Both the position numbers and the translations under genes were made by a program. The notes below the pieces were generated by a model that was not told where the DNA came from, searched no databases, and saw only the letters and a list, made by a program, of their open reading frames with translations. A DNA stretch of 64,000 bases from Apoda limacodes (lineage: Eukaryota; Arthropoda; Insecta; Lepidoptera; Limacodidae). The DNA lies in contig OX291547.1 in NCBI GenBank assembly GCA_946406115.1, positions 9,491,001-9,555,000 on the forward strand, written 5' to 3'. This document shows positions 1 through 13,700 of this stretch, piece after piece (the stretch's first letter is position 1; each line of letters starts with the position of its first letter).

Positions 1-1640
1 ATGTATGCTGATGGTTTTCACAAAAAAAGGAGAAACATATTTGTTAATCTAAAATAAATGGTTTGAATAAGGGAAATTGCAATGTATACAAAGATGTTAT
101 CTAGTTGTTATATGACCACCCCCAGTTGAGATGGTCAGTGATTGCTCATTTTAGTTTTAAGCACATGATATATAAGTCTGTTAAGATATGAAGGTTTTAG
201 TTTAGGCTAAAGTACAAAAAGTAGATTTATTATTTGTAATAAACGTGTATATTGTTCAAAATTATGTACATAAAATGATGTTTCAGTGAAACATAGTACC
301 TATAATAAAATTAAAGCGTGAAATAACCAAAGCCAATACTCAGAAATATTAAATTTTGGAGTAATATAACTAACTTTTACTGTTTTTTTTTTCATATATT
401 TATTGCAATTCGCCTTTTATGTTGCGAGAAAATCATTGTAAATATAATAAAGTAGGTAGTTTACATAAAGGAACCTTTTCTTTTTATAGTAGATTATTAG
501 GTATTTATACAAAACTTGTTATTTATAAAATATAATACATAGCTGAGTGAATACATGAAAACTGTTAACACTTGAATGTTACAGTGCCTTGCCTTTGAGC
601 TGTTTTTCCATGTGTATATATACCTATATATATTTACATCAATATTTATACTAGATGTATTTTTTATATAAAACTTCAACCATAAATCGGAATATCTATT
701 GATCTCATAAAAAGGCACTTGCCATTTTCATATATTTGCCCGAATGTGCCTAAATACATAAAAAATATACTATTTTTATATCATGTACAGGGTGTTAAAA
801 TAAAAATATACCAAATATGAGCTTTTAAGTCCAGCATACATGTTTTGTAACAAGTACTGCTTTTGATGTGTTTATAAGATTGTAATTAGATAATCAAGTT
901 AGTATTTTAAAAAACACTGAAATAAAGTTGAGTGATATGATGTTTTATTTATTATAGTTTAATTAAAATAAGTTTAAGGGAGTGGTAGGATTAAAAAGAA
1001 ATGTTTCAAAACGTAAAAGAAACAGATGAAATGTCCATTTATCTATTGAATGTTGCCAGAAGTTTACAGATTGTATAAGTTTAACTAAATAATTTTGAGG
1101 CTGAAGTTTTAGTTTTCCTTATATTTTGTTTTTCTTCGTATGTGGTTTTTGATATATTGCTGTTTGAAGCACTACCTGTGTGGTTATTTTAAGGTTGTTC
1201 TTTTACTGCACTTTGTTAGCCTTTTGTTATATTGTGTAAATATTTAAATAAGGGTTATGGATTAAATCATAGAATAACTTTGTTTTGAATTTTAAAGTTG
1301 ATGCATATCTTTATGCCAGTAACGCACGTGATAGTGTTTCGTGATAGACGTTAATACTAAAATGTCACTCTTGCTGTATAATTCAGTATCTATTTGTTAT
1401 GTATACAGTATATTTAAGTGTGAGAGGACCTTTATTGTTGTTTGGAAAAATGTTGTGAGGCTCAGTCAAATGCATAAATATGTATAATTTGTTGTGTGGC
1501 AATATAACAAAAACATTGAACCAAGTGTCTTATGTTTTTGTGTTTACAACACTATTACATGTTTATGCATAAGACTGACTGATTTTGTAAAGGTGTACTA
1601 AACTTGACCAAATAAATGTGTTCTAAATAAAATACAGATA
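1..1640 (+). other. Possible 3' UTR of a convergent plus-strand gene
   Basis: The segment is T- and G-skewed on the plus strand, without long ORFs or recognised repeats, and ends with two close AATAAA hexamers around 1611-1630. This fits the tail of a gene whose coding part lies left of the window, converging on MCRS1. It could equally be only the MCRS1 3' UTR plus spacer. Confidence 0.25.
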
Positions 1641-1666
1641 ATTACTTAAATCTTTTTATATTAATC
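942..1666 (-). promoter_or_regulatory. Probable MCRS1 3' UTR with candidate poly(A) signals
   Basis: Downstream of the TGA on the minus strand the first AATAAA hexamers are overlapping copies at 953-944, giving a 3' UTR of about 700 nt. Further hexamers occur near 402 and 231. The choice of site is inference. Confidence 0.4.
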
Positions 1667-1756
1667 TCAAACAGGTATATGAACTTTGACGGCTTCTTGA
1701 CGTATGGCGCTGATGAGGTCTTGGTTGATCAAAAACACGAAGCGAAGTCCCGCAAT
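1667..1756 (-). CDS. MCRS1: MCRS1 terminal exon F, coding part
   Basis: 30 codons including TGA at 1669-1667. The acceptor is TTTGTCTTTAG. It encodes IAGLRFVFLINQDLISAIRQ followed by EAVKVHIPV, completing the last strand of the FHA domain and the short C-terminal helix of MCRS1. It is separated from the rest of the domain by a 534-bp intron. Confidence 0.94.
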   Translation of the reverse strand: MAGLRFVFLINQDLISAIRQEAVKVHIPV

Positions 1757-4700
1757 CTAAAGACAAATAATACTAGTTTTAAAAACACGTTGAGGATAAT
1801 AAAATTTGATATCTTAAATATTGCTGTTTCTGCAAAACGTGATTCTTTATTAAGCTAAAATCAACATAAAATTCAAATTAAAGATAAAATCCCCGGTCAC
1901 TTGAAAAACTTGTTTTAAAAACGTTTGAATAATTAAACGAAATTAAAGCACGGAAAATAATATAACTTTGAATGACGACAGTGTTTTTATATATTTCTTA
2001 AATAGTATGTAGAAATCATTTGAATATTTTAATTTTAAGGCAGCATCAATACAACCGCCACACAGTCAAACAATTTAGTTAAATATTAAAAGAAATCCAT
2101 GGTACGGCCACACCTTGACACTTAAAATTCGTTCGGATCGTATTAGACTGTGGGTTGGGACGATTCTAGAGACCGTGGAAAATACTGCATGAAGTGCACT
2201 TACCCATACTTGTAGGGCTAAAAAAACGATAACATGTTAGAGATATCAACAATAGAAAAAAAATTGGCCAAGAAATAACTTCATACTTGCCTCAATGACT
2301 GTATTATGATTGAGCTTGACTTTGTTCCCCTGAAGAATAGGACGGCCGTCGACGAATATGGGCCGCTTTCCTTCAGATGACATGAAAAAGTCTCCACTGT
2401 TCCGCAGGCGGATAGTTGCTTGCTTCCTCGACACTTTGACCGCCGGGCCTTCTAAACTTAAGTCCACGTCAATACTGTGGTCACGTGTACTGCGGCCGAC
2501 GGCAATCTAAGAAAAATAAAAGAAAAAAAAAATATTACGATGGTTTCGAAGATATCTTAGGAAAAATTTGTGGTCTAATATCTTTGTAGCCTTAGTTTTA
2601 GGTGTTTACACTTCAACTCGTGTGTCAAAATTTATCGGATGTCGTGAGAAATCTATCCAAAAGTACCTTTCTATATTGAGGCCTTTTTTCGAAATAAGCA
2701 TATTAAGCTTCAACTAAAAATCCTCTTGGGGGTAGATGTGGTGAGCACACTGAATTGGAATTGCATATCCGTTAAATTTTAATCGTTTTAATGCCGTGGA
2801 TGGGTGGTTCACTTTACAAAGTACTATTCATCAACAACTTAATCTGGGTTATATCTCTTAAAATAAAAAAGATAGGAAGTGATACTGTATTATCCGCAAA
2901 GTGCGTGAAAACAGTAGTTACTACTGCTACTTAGCGCCACGAGTTAGTTACCTACGTATGCCTACGTCGTACAGGTTATTGACTCGCTCAACTGGTGTCA
3001 ATTTGTTCGTTTGAAGAAATTCAATGATTGCACATTTTCCTTCATACTTTTACGGGCTTAGGACCGTCGTCAATGCTTTGTACCTAGATCCCGAAACCTA
3101 ATTGCACCATATCAAGGTACTCCATGTTAGAGTACGCGTAATTTCGAGACGCCATACTTTCGCGCGACAAGGATCGTAAACAGCGATGCACCGAGCACCG
3201 CACCGGTGACGTCTTTGAGAAAACTGTTTTTTTTTATATGTTTGGACCGTAGCCCGCGGGGCGCCTTGCGAATTGCCAATCAAATAAGATGTAGGGGCGG
3301 TAATTAGTCTAGCATTGGTTAATTTTTCGAAGTCCACGTGGACTGCGCTACGCGTCATTGGTGAAATGAGTCATGTGTCATATTAGGGTCGGTCTCTTTG
3401 AATATTGACCTACCTACTAATGGTTCGCGTCATTTTGTCACTCAAGCAAGAACTGATTCGAGTTTTAAAAAAAAGGTTATTTTATTTTTATCTTTACAAA
3501 TCGATAGTTTCATGCACCTATCACCTGTCCACGGCATTCAAACGATTAAAATTTAACGGCGTATAATGCAAATGGAATTGACTGTATCGTCAACACGACG
3601 GGGAAGTTTAGTTTTAATAATATCCTATAAAACAACAGTTCATTTCTTTTCATGTTTCTTTATCTTTCGTTTCATCTATTAAATTTTGACGTGGCTGCCT
3701 GCGCCTGCCTCTGGTTAGACGTTGAAAATGCAGGTACGAAAATAAATTTATACCCATGGTATTAACACACAGTACCTAAGGATTAGATACAGAGGTCCGA
3801 CGTAAAGCGTCTTGAAAGCGCAATCATGCGGGAAGTGCGGGGCAAGGCCGACCCCAACTAGCCTTAATATTATAAGGACGTTCCTATTTTACTCAGGCTA
3901 GTTGGGATCTCTACCTGCCTACAACACAATTGGTACACTCGTCATTTCTCTGGAAGTGCAAGTGGTTAAGGTGAGCCTGGTGTTTCTGGCAAAATCACCT
4001 ACAACTTTATATAACTAGTAACACGTTTTACGGAGTGTCTTATTAACCGCATTCCAAAGTAAGTTAAGTTTTTTTATTCGAGTCATTGATATAAAAAATT
4101 AAGAATATGGCCAATTGATTGTTGAGTTTGATTTTTTATACTAGTACATAATAAAATCCATTGGTCACGCCTTGTGGTGTTAATTTTTATCACCACCAGA
4201 AGAAAGAGCTACGTCCACTTGTTGGCCCGGCCCTTACGCAGTAGTGTCTACGATTTAAGTTAATTTAATACTAAAGAACCGTCAAAAAAGACATTTTCTT
4301 GATTCTGCCAAAGTGAGTTTTTATCGAGATGGGCTGGCAAAACCTTGATAGTTGAAAAAAACTGGTTGCCTGTAAAGTCGGTATACGGGCGAAAGTTTTA
4401 CGTGACAATGATTTTATGTCTGTCTCTCTCGCTCTTAGGCGGGCGCGTGCCTCTCACTCGCTCTCATTGTGAGCGCATAACGTGAGCGGAGCGTAACGCA
4501 GTTTCTTGAAGTGTCACCCGGCAAACCAATTTATAAGACGTTGTCACGTCAAAAAATTACTTTAGATATGTAAATTTAAAACACCTATGATTATAGTAGT
4601 CAGACCTTGTCAGGGCCTAACTCTTGTAGTAAAGTACCTACCTACTATTCCATATTCTGAGCTTGTAGTGCCAAAAGCACAGCCAACTACTACCGCCTGG

Positions 4701-7700
4701 CATTGATCCTCGCTGCTGTTTTATAAATATTTATCACAGTAAAAGCAAAAGACAATTTGCATAACCGTATTACTTATGTCTTATTATGTGATGAATTCGA
4801 AACTTGAATACGTTTCAAGCGTTGTTGACAGTTTTTTTTATTATTCTACTTACACTCAGCGGTTAAGGTTAGTTGAACCTTGATATTATGCTAGTCATTC
4901 ATATACATAGATACACATAAAAACTTAAACGTATAGTGCAACAAAATTTTCTGACCCGCTGGTGGTCGAAAACCAAAACTAGTGGCGCCATATTGAAATG
5001 GTGTGAACTTACGAGGACACTAGCGACCGAACACCTAAGGCCAGAGGGTCAGAAAAGTTTGTTGCACTGTACTTGTTTGACAAAAGAATTACAACAGCAC
5101 CAATCTAGTGAGAAAACAATCAACACCTTGATATTAAAAAGAAATGCTCAATTGGGCTACGTTGGAATGCCCGGCTCAGGGTAATTTTCCAACAGTCAAG
5201 TTGAACTATTTACACTCCTTTTGATACGGTTGGAAATCAGTACTGTCAGTCAAACACAGTCAATTCCGAAACTGGTGTAAATTCTATTTTACCAGGCAAT
5301 AATCACTCGGCAGAGAGTAAAATAAGAGTGAATTGGAGCGTAACCTCAGCGAACCTAGAAACCACTAGTCCCCAAGAGTTCCACATCGACATTCAATTAA
5401 GTTACCAAACACGAGCATCCATTTACTTACATACTTCTACAGAGCATAACAAAGTATAAAACACGATAATGTACTAAATTGCGGCAATAATAATTAATAC
5501 ATTGCCCACGTTCATGTAAACTAACCACTTTATAGTTGGCATCACACGTCTTCATGTAACGAGTTTAATTTCCTCAATGAGTACAAAAGGAACAAAAGTT
5601 ATCTCAACACTTTTAGGTAAGTACATGTCGATTTCGCCATTATTCCGCTCGGCCGTCCGTGCAGAGACCACGTAAATAACCATTTATTTGAACATGCTGC
5701 AATTAAAATTTATTGAAATCAAATCGTACGATAAAAGTGGTAACTATTTTACATACATAGCAATTTTTCAACAGGAATTTACATAATTAATGCTTATGCA
5801 CATAAATACGGAATACCGTCAGCAAAGTAAGGTAGTAAAAATTTATATTTAAACGACGACAAATAATATTAACTTCTTCAATCAATTACATGATATTTTA
5901 TTTCTAAACACTATGCGTAACTAGTTACCTACATTAACTTAAAAACATGACTACAAAGAGATTGAATAAAGGTATTATAACGAGGGGTCTTGCTGACGCT
6001 ACCTATATGTACTGAAGTCATTATTACTGTTGAATAACAGAAACCAGATAGAGTTGTTGACACGTTAATACCAAAAGATAAGGTTATCAGTAGGTAGGTA
6101 GACGTTGGCGCAGAGCACGGTATCACCAGAGCGGACAGTGCGCCAATACCTATCTGGTTTAACATTATATACAGAACAAGATTGGAGTCTCGCGTAATTT
6201 AAACTTGATATTCATCGTTAAGTGAAGGCCATCGGGGTCAAGAGGCATCACAAACAAGTTTTCGTCGGTATAGAATCACTCTTATTTTGTAATTCATATT
6301 ACCACGAGTAAGTTCTGTAAATCGTACATCTACCTATTTAAGTTTTTACATGTTAACTTGCGGTGGTGTGATTGGATTTTAAAAATAAATGAAGTTTTAT
6401 ATATACCTAAGTATATCTATCTTTATATCCTTCATTGAGGTAATTGTCTTGTGATTTCTTTGAGTATCTTAAGAAAAACAAATGTTCCCAATGAAAAACG
6501 TCAACTACTTTGCGGTTGCTAATATTTATTTATTGGATAGGGAATACGTTAACAGAAGCTAGGGTAGCACGGGATTTGAGATTTAAGTCATACTCAACAT
6601 TAAGAAAAGGTCAAATTAATTTCAAGAAGACTGTTAAAACCGTTATCTTTTTAGAAAGTATGACGGTGCCTTATATGTTTCTTGCTTACCAAAAACCCCA
6701 TTATTTTCAAATTCAAAGTATTCACTAACTCAATTATCATGCACCTCTATCTAGTTAAACAGGTCAATTGATGATATCTTTATAACGTTGGCATAGGCAT
6801 CACCTATTATCGTAGTGGTAGAAGAATAATTAAATATCTTTATAGAAGCGTAACTTTTTCGCGTCACACGTAACGTAATCACACGTCTAATCGCCCTAAA
6901 TTCTACTCTCCTAGTATGTCGCAGCCATCTGGTTAAATTAGCCAGTTAATTGGGCGCCTAGGCAGATCGTCAAATATGGTAAAGAAATTATCATAAATCT
7001 GAACTTATTATTATATGAAACTTGACTGGAACGCTTCGTTAGCTTTGCTCGCTCCGCATCTACGTTGACACAAGAGAAACTGAACCTAACACTTATGAAG
7101 TGCGATTTCTGTTCCTTTCTTTTCCATACTCGACGATCTTCCTGGTCGTCCAATTAACTGGATAACTGAACCAGATGGCTGCGACATATAAATTATCTTT
7201 CTGTTTTTGAATCCTACTATTTGCATAGATCTCACTTGAGATGAGTGCAACAAATTTTTCTGACCTGGGGTGTTTGGTCGCTATTGTCGTTGCAAGTTCA
7301 CACCATTTCAATATGGCGACTGTAGTTCGATTTTTGACCACAGACTAAGTAAAGTTTGTTGCACTGTAGATCTTTTAAATTACGTTGTTTAGTTAGAATA
7401 ATCCCGTCGAAATAATACATAAATATGTGTGTGCACGACAGTAAAATCTTTAAAGAGGGTTCCTGATGTCCACTAGCGCCGCCAATGGTCATATATGATT
7501 AACTATTTAAACAAAGCGATTGTATAAAATGTGTTCTGTCCGAGTTGTAGATAGCATATCTGCTAAAAGTGACAATGTTTGGCATATGTGCTAACTACAA
7601 CTCTGAGATTTATCCTAGAAACAACAAAAAACGTTCCCAAAATAGATTATAAAAAAAAAGTTATATATTTCTAAAGGAGCACATTTTTTAAATTCGCTTT

Positions 7701-10700
7701 TTACAAACAGGAACTAGAAATATAAATTGGCGGCGCTACTGGTAACTGTTATAGTGATATACGGATCTCTAAAAGTTAAACGATTTATTACAAATGTGGG
7801 TATGCAGACAGATTAATTTGGCAGACTGGTTTATTGCTAAGGTTGGATTCAAGTTTTAAGTATATATTTGTACAAGATGCAAGGTTTTTTTTTATATGAA
7901 CAAAAACCATGATTGAATTTTATATATACATTAATAAAGGTACTGATGCGAACTACGTTATTATATTTTAATAGTGAAACAACGTAAACCATAGCTATAA
8001 TTTTTGAAAATTGACATCTAGTTCAGCCGATTTAGGCTAAATATATAAAACAACAGAATCTACTATCTAGATCTTCAAGCGTGAATGAAGCGTGTTGTGA
8101 GTCGAGGTCCGGCGAAATCGACTCGGAAAACGCCGGAAAACATAGCATGTGCATTTTCGATGTGTTAAACTTTTAAGTGGCTGAGGAAGCGAGATGAATA
8201 AATACAGAATCGAGTACACAAGAAAGAGACAAGTATATCTATCTCCAAATTCAGAGACAGCTAAAAAATATCAAAAAAGTATTGTTTAATAATTACGTCA
8301 CGACTTCGACTGACATCTAAACTATATTTTTTAAAATTTTGTTAAATAAACTTTATAGAAGTCCTTTCAATCGAGTAAAGGAGAGTTTTTCCCGTTGGTC
8401 CAACTAGTACACATAATTATTTTTAAGGATCTGTCACGCACCATTCACATTACTAGCTTTTCGGTAAAGGAAAACATTGGAAGGAAATTGATGCGTCAAA
8501 TAGATATTCTACAGTTCGCACTTAGTCCTCGTGATGACTATGGTCCAGAACACCCTCGCCCATGGTGAGGGTAGGCCGTAGCTCAATAGTCGGAGACTTA
8601 TGATGAAGCTGGTAGGGATTAAAAATCTTTGTCTCCTCGCCCTATCTCCAGAGTTTAATTACAAAAAATAGAAAAACTGGGACTCATTTTGGTGTGACCT
8701 TTCACTAGCGATTTTCTCTAAAACTATTTAACTTATAAAATAGTAGTTGTAGCCCAATTAATAGCAGAAGAATAAGTTTTAAACTTCTAGTTCACCGCTA
8801 AAAACTTACATTTAAAAAAAAAAACTAAAAAACATTACTACCATGAATGCGATATTTCTCAAAAAACTTACATTTTTATACCACAATTACTTACATTTTA
8901 CATTCTGATTTGTTTGCCGGAAATTCTTGCTAATAATCACGTCAATCATGATATTTTTTATAAAACTTACGCCTTAATAAAGCGGCTTTGAAGCGAATAT
9001 ATCTCGGCATTGACTTAAATGACTAATAATAATTACTTTTACGCTTTTCTTGCGATGGCAACACTGGGTTAAAAAAAAATTTTGAACCTAAGTAGATCTA
9101 GATAACCTTTATAACGTGACGAATCCCGAATTTAAAATTTAAGCTGGAATTTGATATAGTTACATGAGTTTAAGGGGATTTTTTTTTGTTTATAGATTAT
9201 GCAGCCCACGTTTTTTGGCATTCGTATTGGGATATTAACAGAATTATGTGGACATATTTACTATCGCGTCATGATTTGGAAATAAAAATTGTACGCGCAA
9301 TGATTGATACGGCAAAAAGATACATAATATTTCCAAATTTAGTAATTTCTAGTGGTAACAATATTTGATATAGTGACTTTATGGTATTTTGATCCTAAAA
9401 AGGTAAATAACATTGTTTAGTCAAGTATTATTGAAGAGTTAGGTACTGAAAATGGTACAACAAGCAACGTCACTTATGCCACCACTACTCAAAAACTAAC
9501 TTCTTTAAAAAATAAATACATTACATGAACAAATAAACCTAGTAAACATAAGCCGACTGTCTTTTTAACCTTAATCGTCCTTGATAGAAATAACCTTACC
9601 AACCTGAAGCTAACACAGTGATGGCTGCGACACTTGAGTTACGTATTTGTCCAATAAACAATAATACCTTTACAATCTACAGCTGTTTATCAAATAACAA
9701 TCGCACATAATTTTTTTGATAAGATTTTAATTTATCGCATTACGATTAATAAGTTAAGTTGTCGATTAACAATAATGTTTTAAATAGATATTTCATTTAT
9801 TAAATTCAAAACAAAAATTGAGCAGGTATTTAGGCAGCAGTTTTATCTGAGTGGAAAAGACACCAGTTAAAACGGCTTGATACGCATAATAGCACTAGCA
9901 CAGTGTAAGTACCTATAGTCTACGATATCTCCAATTGTTTTTCCTCAGCAAGCAGTATTAGTTTTGTGTCAGTATCTGTCGATTAACTGTACAAAATCGT
10001 TGGTGTAGGCAAATTATATTGTAGCTAGCTATTTCACTAAGAATTGTTGATTTGCTACTGTTATTCTTATGTTTTGTTTGGTTCGATCGAAGCTATGGGT
10101 TTTCAGGACTACTGTATCAAACGAGAAACCTTCGTCATCGACAACCTCCAGGTAATCTTTTTATCTTGTGATCATCATTGTATTGAATAAATTGAAGAGC
10201 AAATACATAATATCATGATATATAAACGTGGTAACTGATTATCTGAAATTATTTTTAGATAATTCAGGAGTTTAAGGTATTAAAAATCTACCTTGAAGAC
10301 TTATGTAATACATATCCCAGCAAAATTTTTCTATATTTTTTTTTAATGTCAGAACAACCCGCTACATCTCTGACATCCGTGATAACAGGGACACAAGATT
10401 AGGACACCAATGAAGTCAGAGAGGTGTCAGGTGAAGTCTGTACTATTAACAGACGGAATTACTAAAGCTATTAAAAAAGAAACTAATAAGCTAAGGAATA
10501 TGATTTAAAACCTCAACAACGAGATTAGACAACAGATCGTAGCAACAAAAAGTGAAGGTAGTTTTTGTTTCAAGCAAAGCGAGGACGACATACAGGAGGC
10601 AGAGGAGGCTGGAAAAAATAAATAATCAACCAAACGGTCAAGGTTTTTTTTCCCGAGTGGAGCGAGTGCAGCTAAGGGGGTGTGTTGCTGTTGGTGCTAC

Positions 10701-13700
10701 CCGTAACAAAGAAAGAATTAAGCAAATGATCTTTGTTTTATTACATTATACCAGTCACCTAGCGCCGCCATTAGATATTAACACTAGTCATAAGGTATAT
10801 TTAGAACGTACTGTATTGTTATTTTATACGAAATTTCGCATATAGAAATGTTTATATTACCTATATACCAAATACAATGGCCAACTCTCTATACATGATT
10901 GGACTAGTTTTACGTCTGTGGCACACGTCACACTTTGTTTTTCTGTAGGAACAAAACAAAACTAGCCTATAGGTAACTAAAAAAAAGTTTGGAAAAGGAT
11001 TGTACAGGCTATATAAGATTTAAGGTTGTCTTTGTAATTGCCAATATTTTGATAACCATTTTCTAAGATTACAATAATCATCTACCCTGCAGAAAAAATA
11101 TAATAAAAGAGTCAATAAATTGAAAAGTATATATTAACTGGCACTTTTAAGGACTTATTAAGGCTATGTTCCAAATCACGCCGAGTAATTATCGCCCGGT
11201 AAAGTTGAAAAATTAACCCGTTCTGGAACGGGTGTTTGACAGTTAATTTTTACACTGACAGGAGTGAATTTCAACCTTTTCTATGGCAGTGTAAGGATTC
11301 AACTTGACAGTTGGAAAATTACTCTACCCAGGGCGTCCCAAAACCACTGTTTTAACTTCCTCGTTGCGATTTGGAACGCACCCTAAGTAATAAGTTAAGT
11401 ATTAAGTTCGTACAAACAAAATAATTTCCCCTGACTTTAGTAATGTGAAAGTGGTCAATGATCACAATCATTTAACTATAATACCGACGCGTATCACCCT
11501 CCCCTCGGGGTGCCAGTGCAGATCCCGCGGCCAGGACCTCGCGCGCCACCAGCATTGCCACCTCCACCACCGCCGTGCCTCGTTAATGACCGGTGCTAAA
11601 CTATTTCAGTGTGTTGGCACCACGGGCCAGTGCTTTGGGACCAGTGCGTCGACCGCACGCTCTGTTCGTCTCACACCCCGCTAGGACGGATCACGCCCGA
11701 CATTACCTCTCAGGCGTGTCATCTGCTCAACTCCATGATAAATAATATAACATAGGATTAGGAACTGCGTATTGGACCGACGGCTAATAAATCTAACATA
11801 GTACTACTCTCATTCTTATTAATGTTAGGTTCTTAACAACAGAAAACGTTCTTTAGCGTCGTGAGTTGTAAAAGTAGGTAAAATTATTTATGAATTGATG
11901 TAAGCTAGAAAGTCAATCATAGATGGCAATGACTACAATCACATAACTAAGTACCTGCCTATACTGAGAACTTAGTTACGAGCGACTGTGAAATTAGGCC
12001 AACAGGTGGAGACCACGTTTCTGTTCCGTAATTCATTACTGGTACTGACAATGGTTGTAGACTCTCGTCTTTAGGAACAAAGGTATTTCAGACAAAAAGA
12101 TACTACGCAAATCTCTAACACAGCCCAGGCAAGCTGAATTCTTCAATTAACCTGTTTCTCAAATTCGGAATTCCCCAACATGGAAGCTGATTGAAAACCG
12201 TCTCGAGTACACCAGACGCTGGAATTCAAGAGACAATGTTTGCATACATTAGGTAGTATGCAAACATTAGTAGGTCCTTCTTCTTTGGCATCCAATAAAA
12301 TACATAAAACGTCTTTTCGTGCCACAAAATCAATTAGTATTATTTAGATTGCCAACTAAATATGTATCTAAAAATGTTGGTTTTTATTTGGCACACAAAA
12401 TTTTAAATTACGAAGTTCTGCGCGGCCAAGTAATTTTTTACAAAATGAAAAAAGGTTAAAAAACCTATCACCTGAGCTAGAGAATAAGTTTTAGATTAAA
12501 ACTATAACAAAAAAAGAACAGTGGCACTCGGGGCCTGCCACGGTTAAGCTATACAAAGCGGTTGCATAAACAATTTTTTTTTATTTTTATTGAATAAATG
12601 AGAAATTATTATCGTTTAAAAAATTTTCGTTGGCGGCAGCGGGGTGGTCGCAACAAAGTTGTACGCAGGTGCTATCGACGAGGCGCTGCGGCCGACTGAT
12701 GGAAGGCGAGAGCCGCGTAATGGCCGGCCCACGCGATGTTATTTATGAAATGTATTTTTTTTTGCTACAAAATAACACTCTTTCGCAATAACATAAAACC
12801 ATAATCGTCTAAAGTATTTATTATGGAACACGTAGACGAAATTTCATTAAAAAAAGGTAAATAACTAGCAAATAAAACTGTTTTCCCCGCAGAAGTATCT
12901 CTCTAAAAATTAAGATTTAGAGGAAAGTTTGCGATTTTATTGTAGCGAGTCAAGTTTATTTAATCGTGTTTCGACTCTCATAACCTACTAATAAAACTCC
13001 TAAACTTATGATTGTCATCAAAAAAATATATAGACTTCAATTTTTTTTCGCATAAAAATTGATTTCCGTACAGTCAAGTTTGCCGTTGTTAGGTTTTTTT
13101 CGTTACGGAATTTCTTGATTCGGTCGCCACGCCCAGAGCCCGCGATAAAAGCTATGCAATAGCTTAATAATATTTGTTAATCATTTAAAAATACAGTAAT
13201 AAAATTCTTCTGGCAATACCCAACCGACATCTGACAATATTCAGACTTTTCCCCGCGCACGCCGCAATTTGATCATTTAGACCCATTTGATATTATTGGT
13301 ATATTGGGATTGCTGCCAAGAGTCACCCCCCATATACTAAAATACTAATTCATGAAAATAAAGATTTCAGTGTGCAAATAGTAGACAAGGAAGGAGGAAA
13401 AGAAAAATTGAGGATCTTGTCTGGTGAGAACTCTAGATGCAGTAGTAAGAACCCAGATTGTTAGGAATATGATGTCAACGGTTTATCCTGATGCTGTATA
13501 AACAATTGTACGGCGCCTTTATTGATTACTTTAGGAACAAACACATAATTTCTTGAATTAACACGCTAGCGAGTACCCACTGTTCAAACTCATAGTAAAC
13601 TTAATTCTACTATATCTGCTTCAAACAATTTGCCAAACTATATCTAAAATGGTTAAACACACAAGACATAAAGCGGTCACTAACATATTTATAAACAATA

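Noticed and set aside
2246..2467. Stand-alone 73-residue protein starting MDLSLEG
   Set aside because: It is the FHA exon of MCRS1 read through its donor; the tail after VIE is intron.
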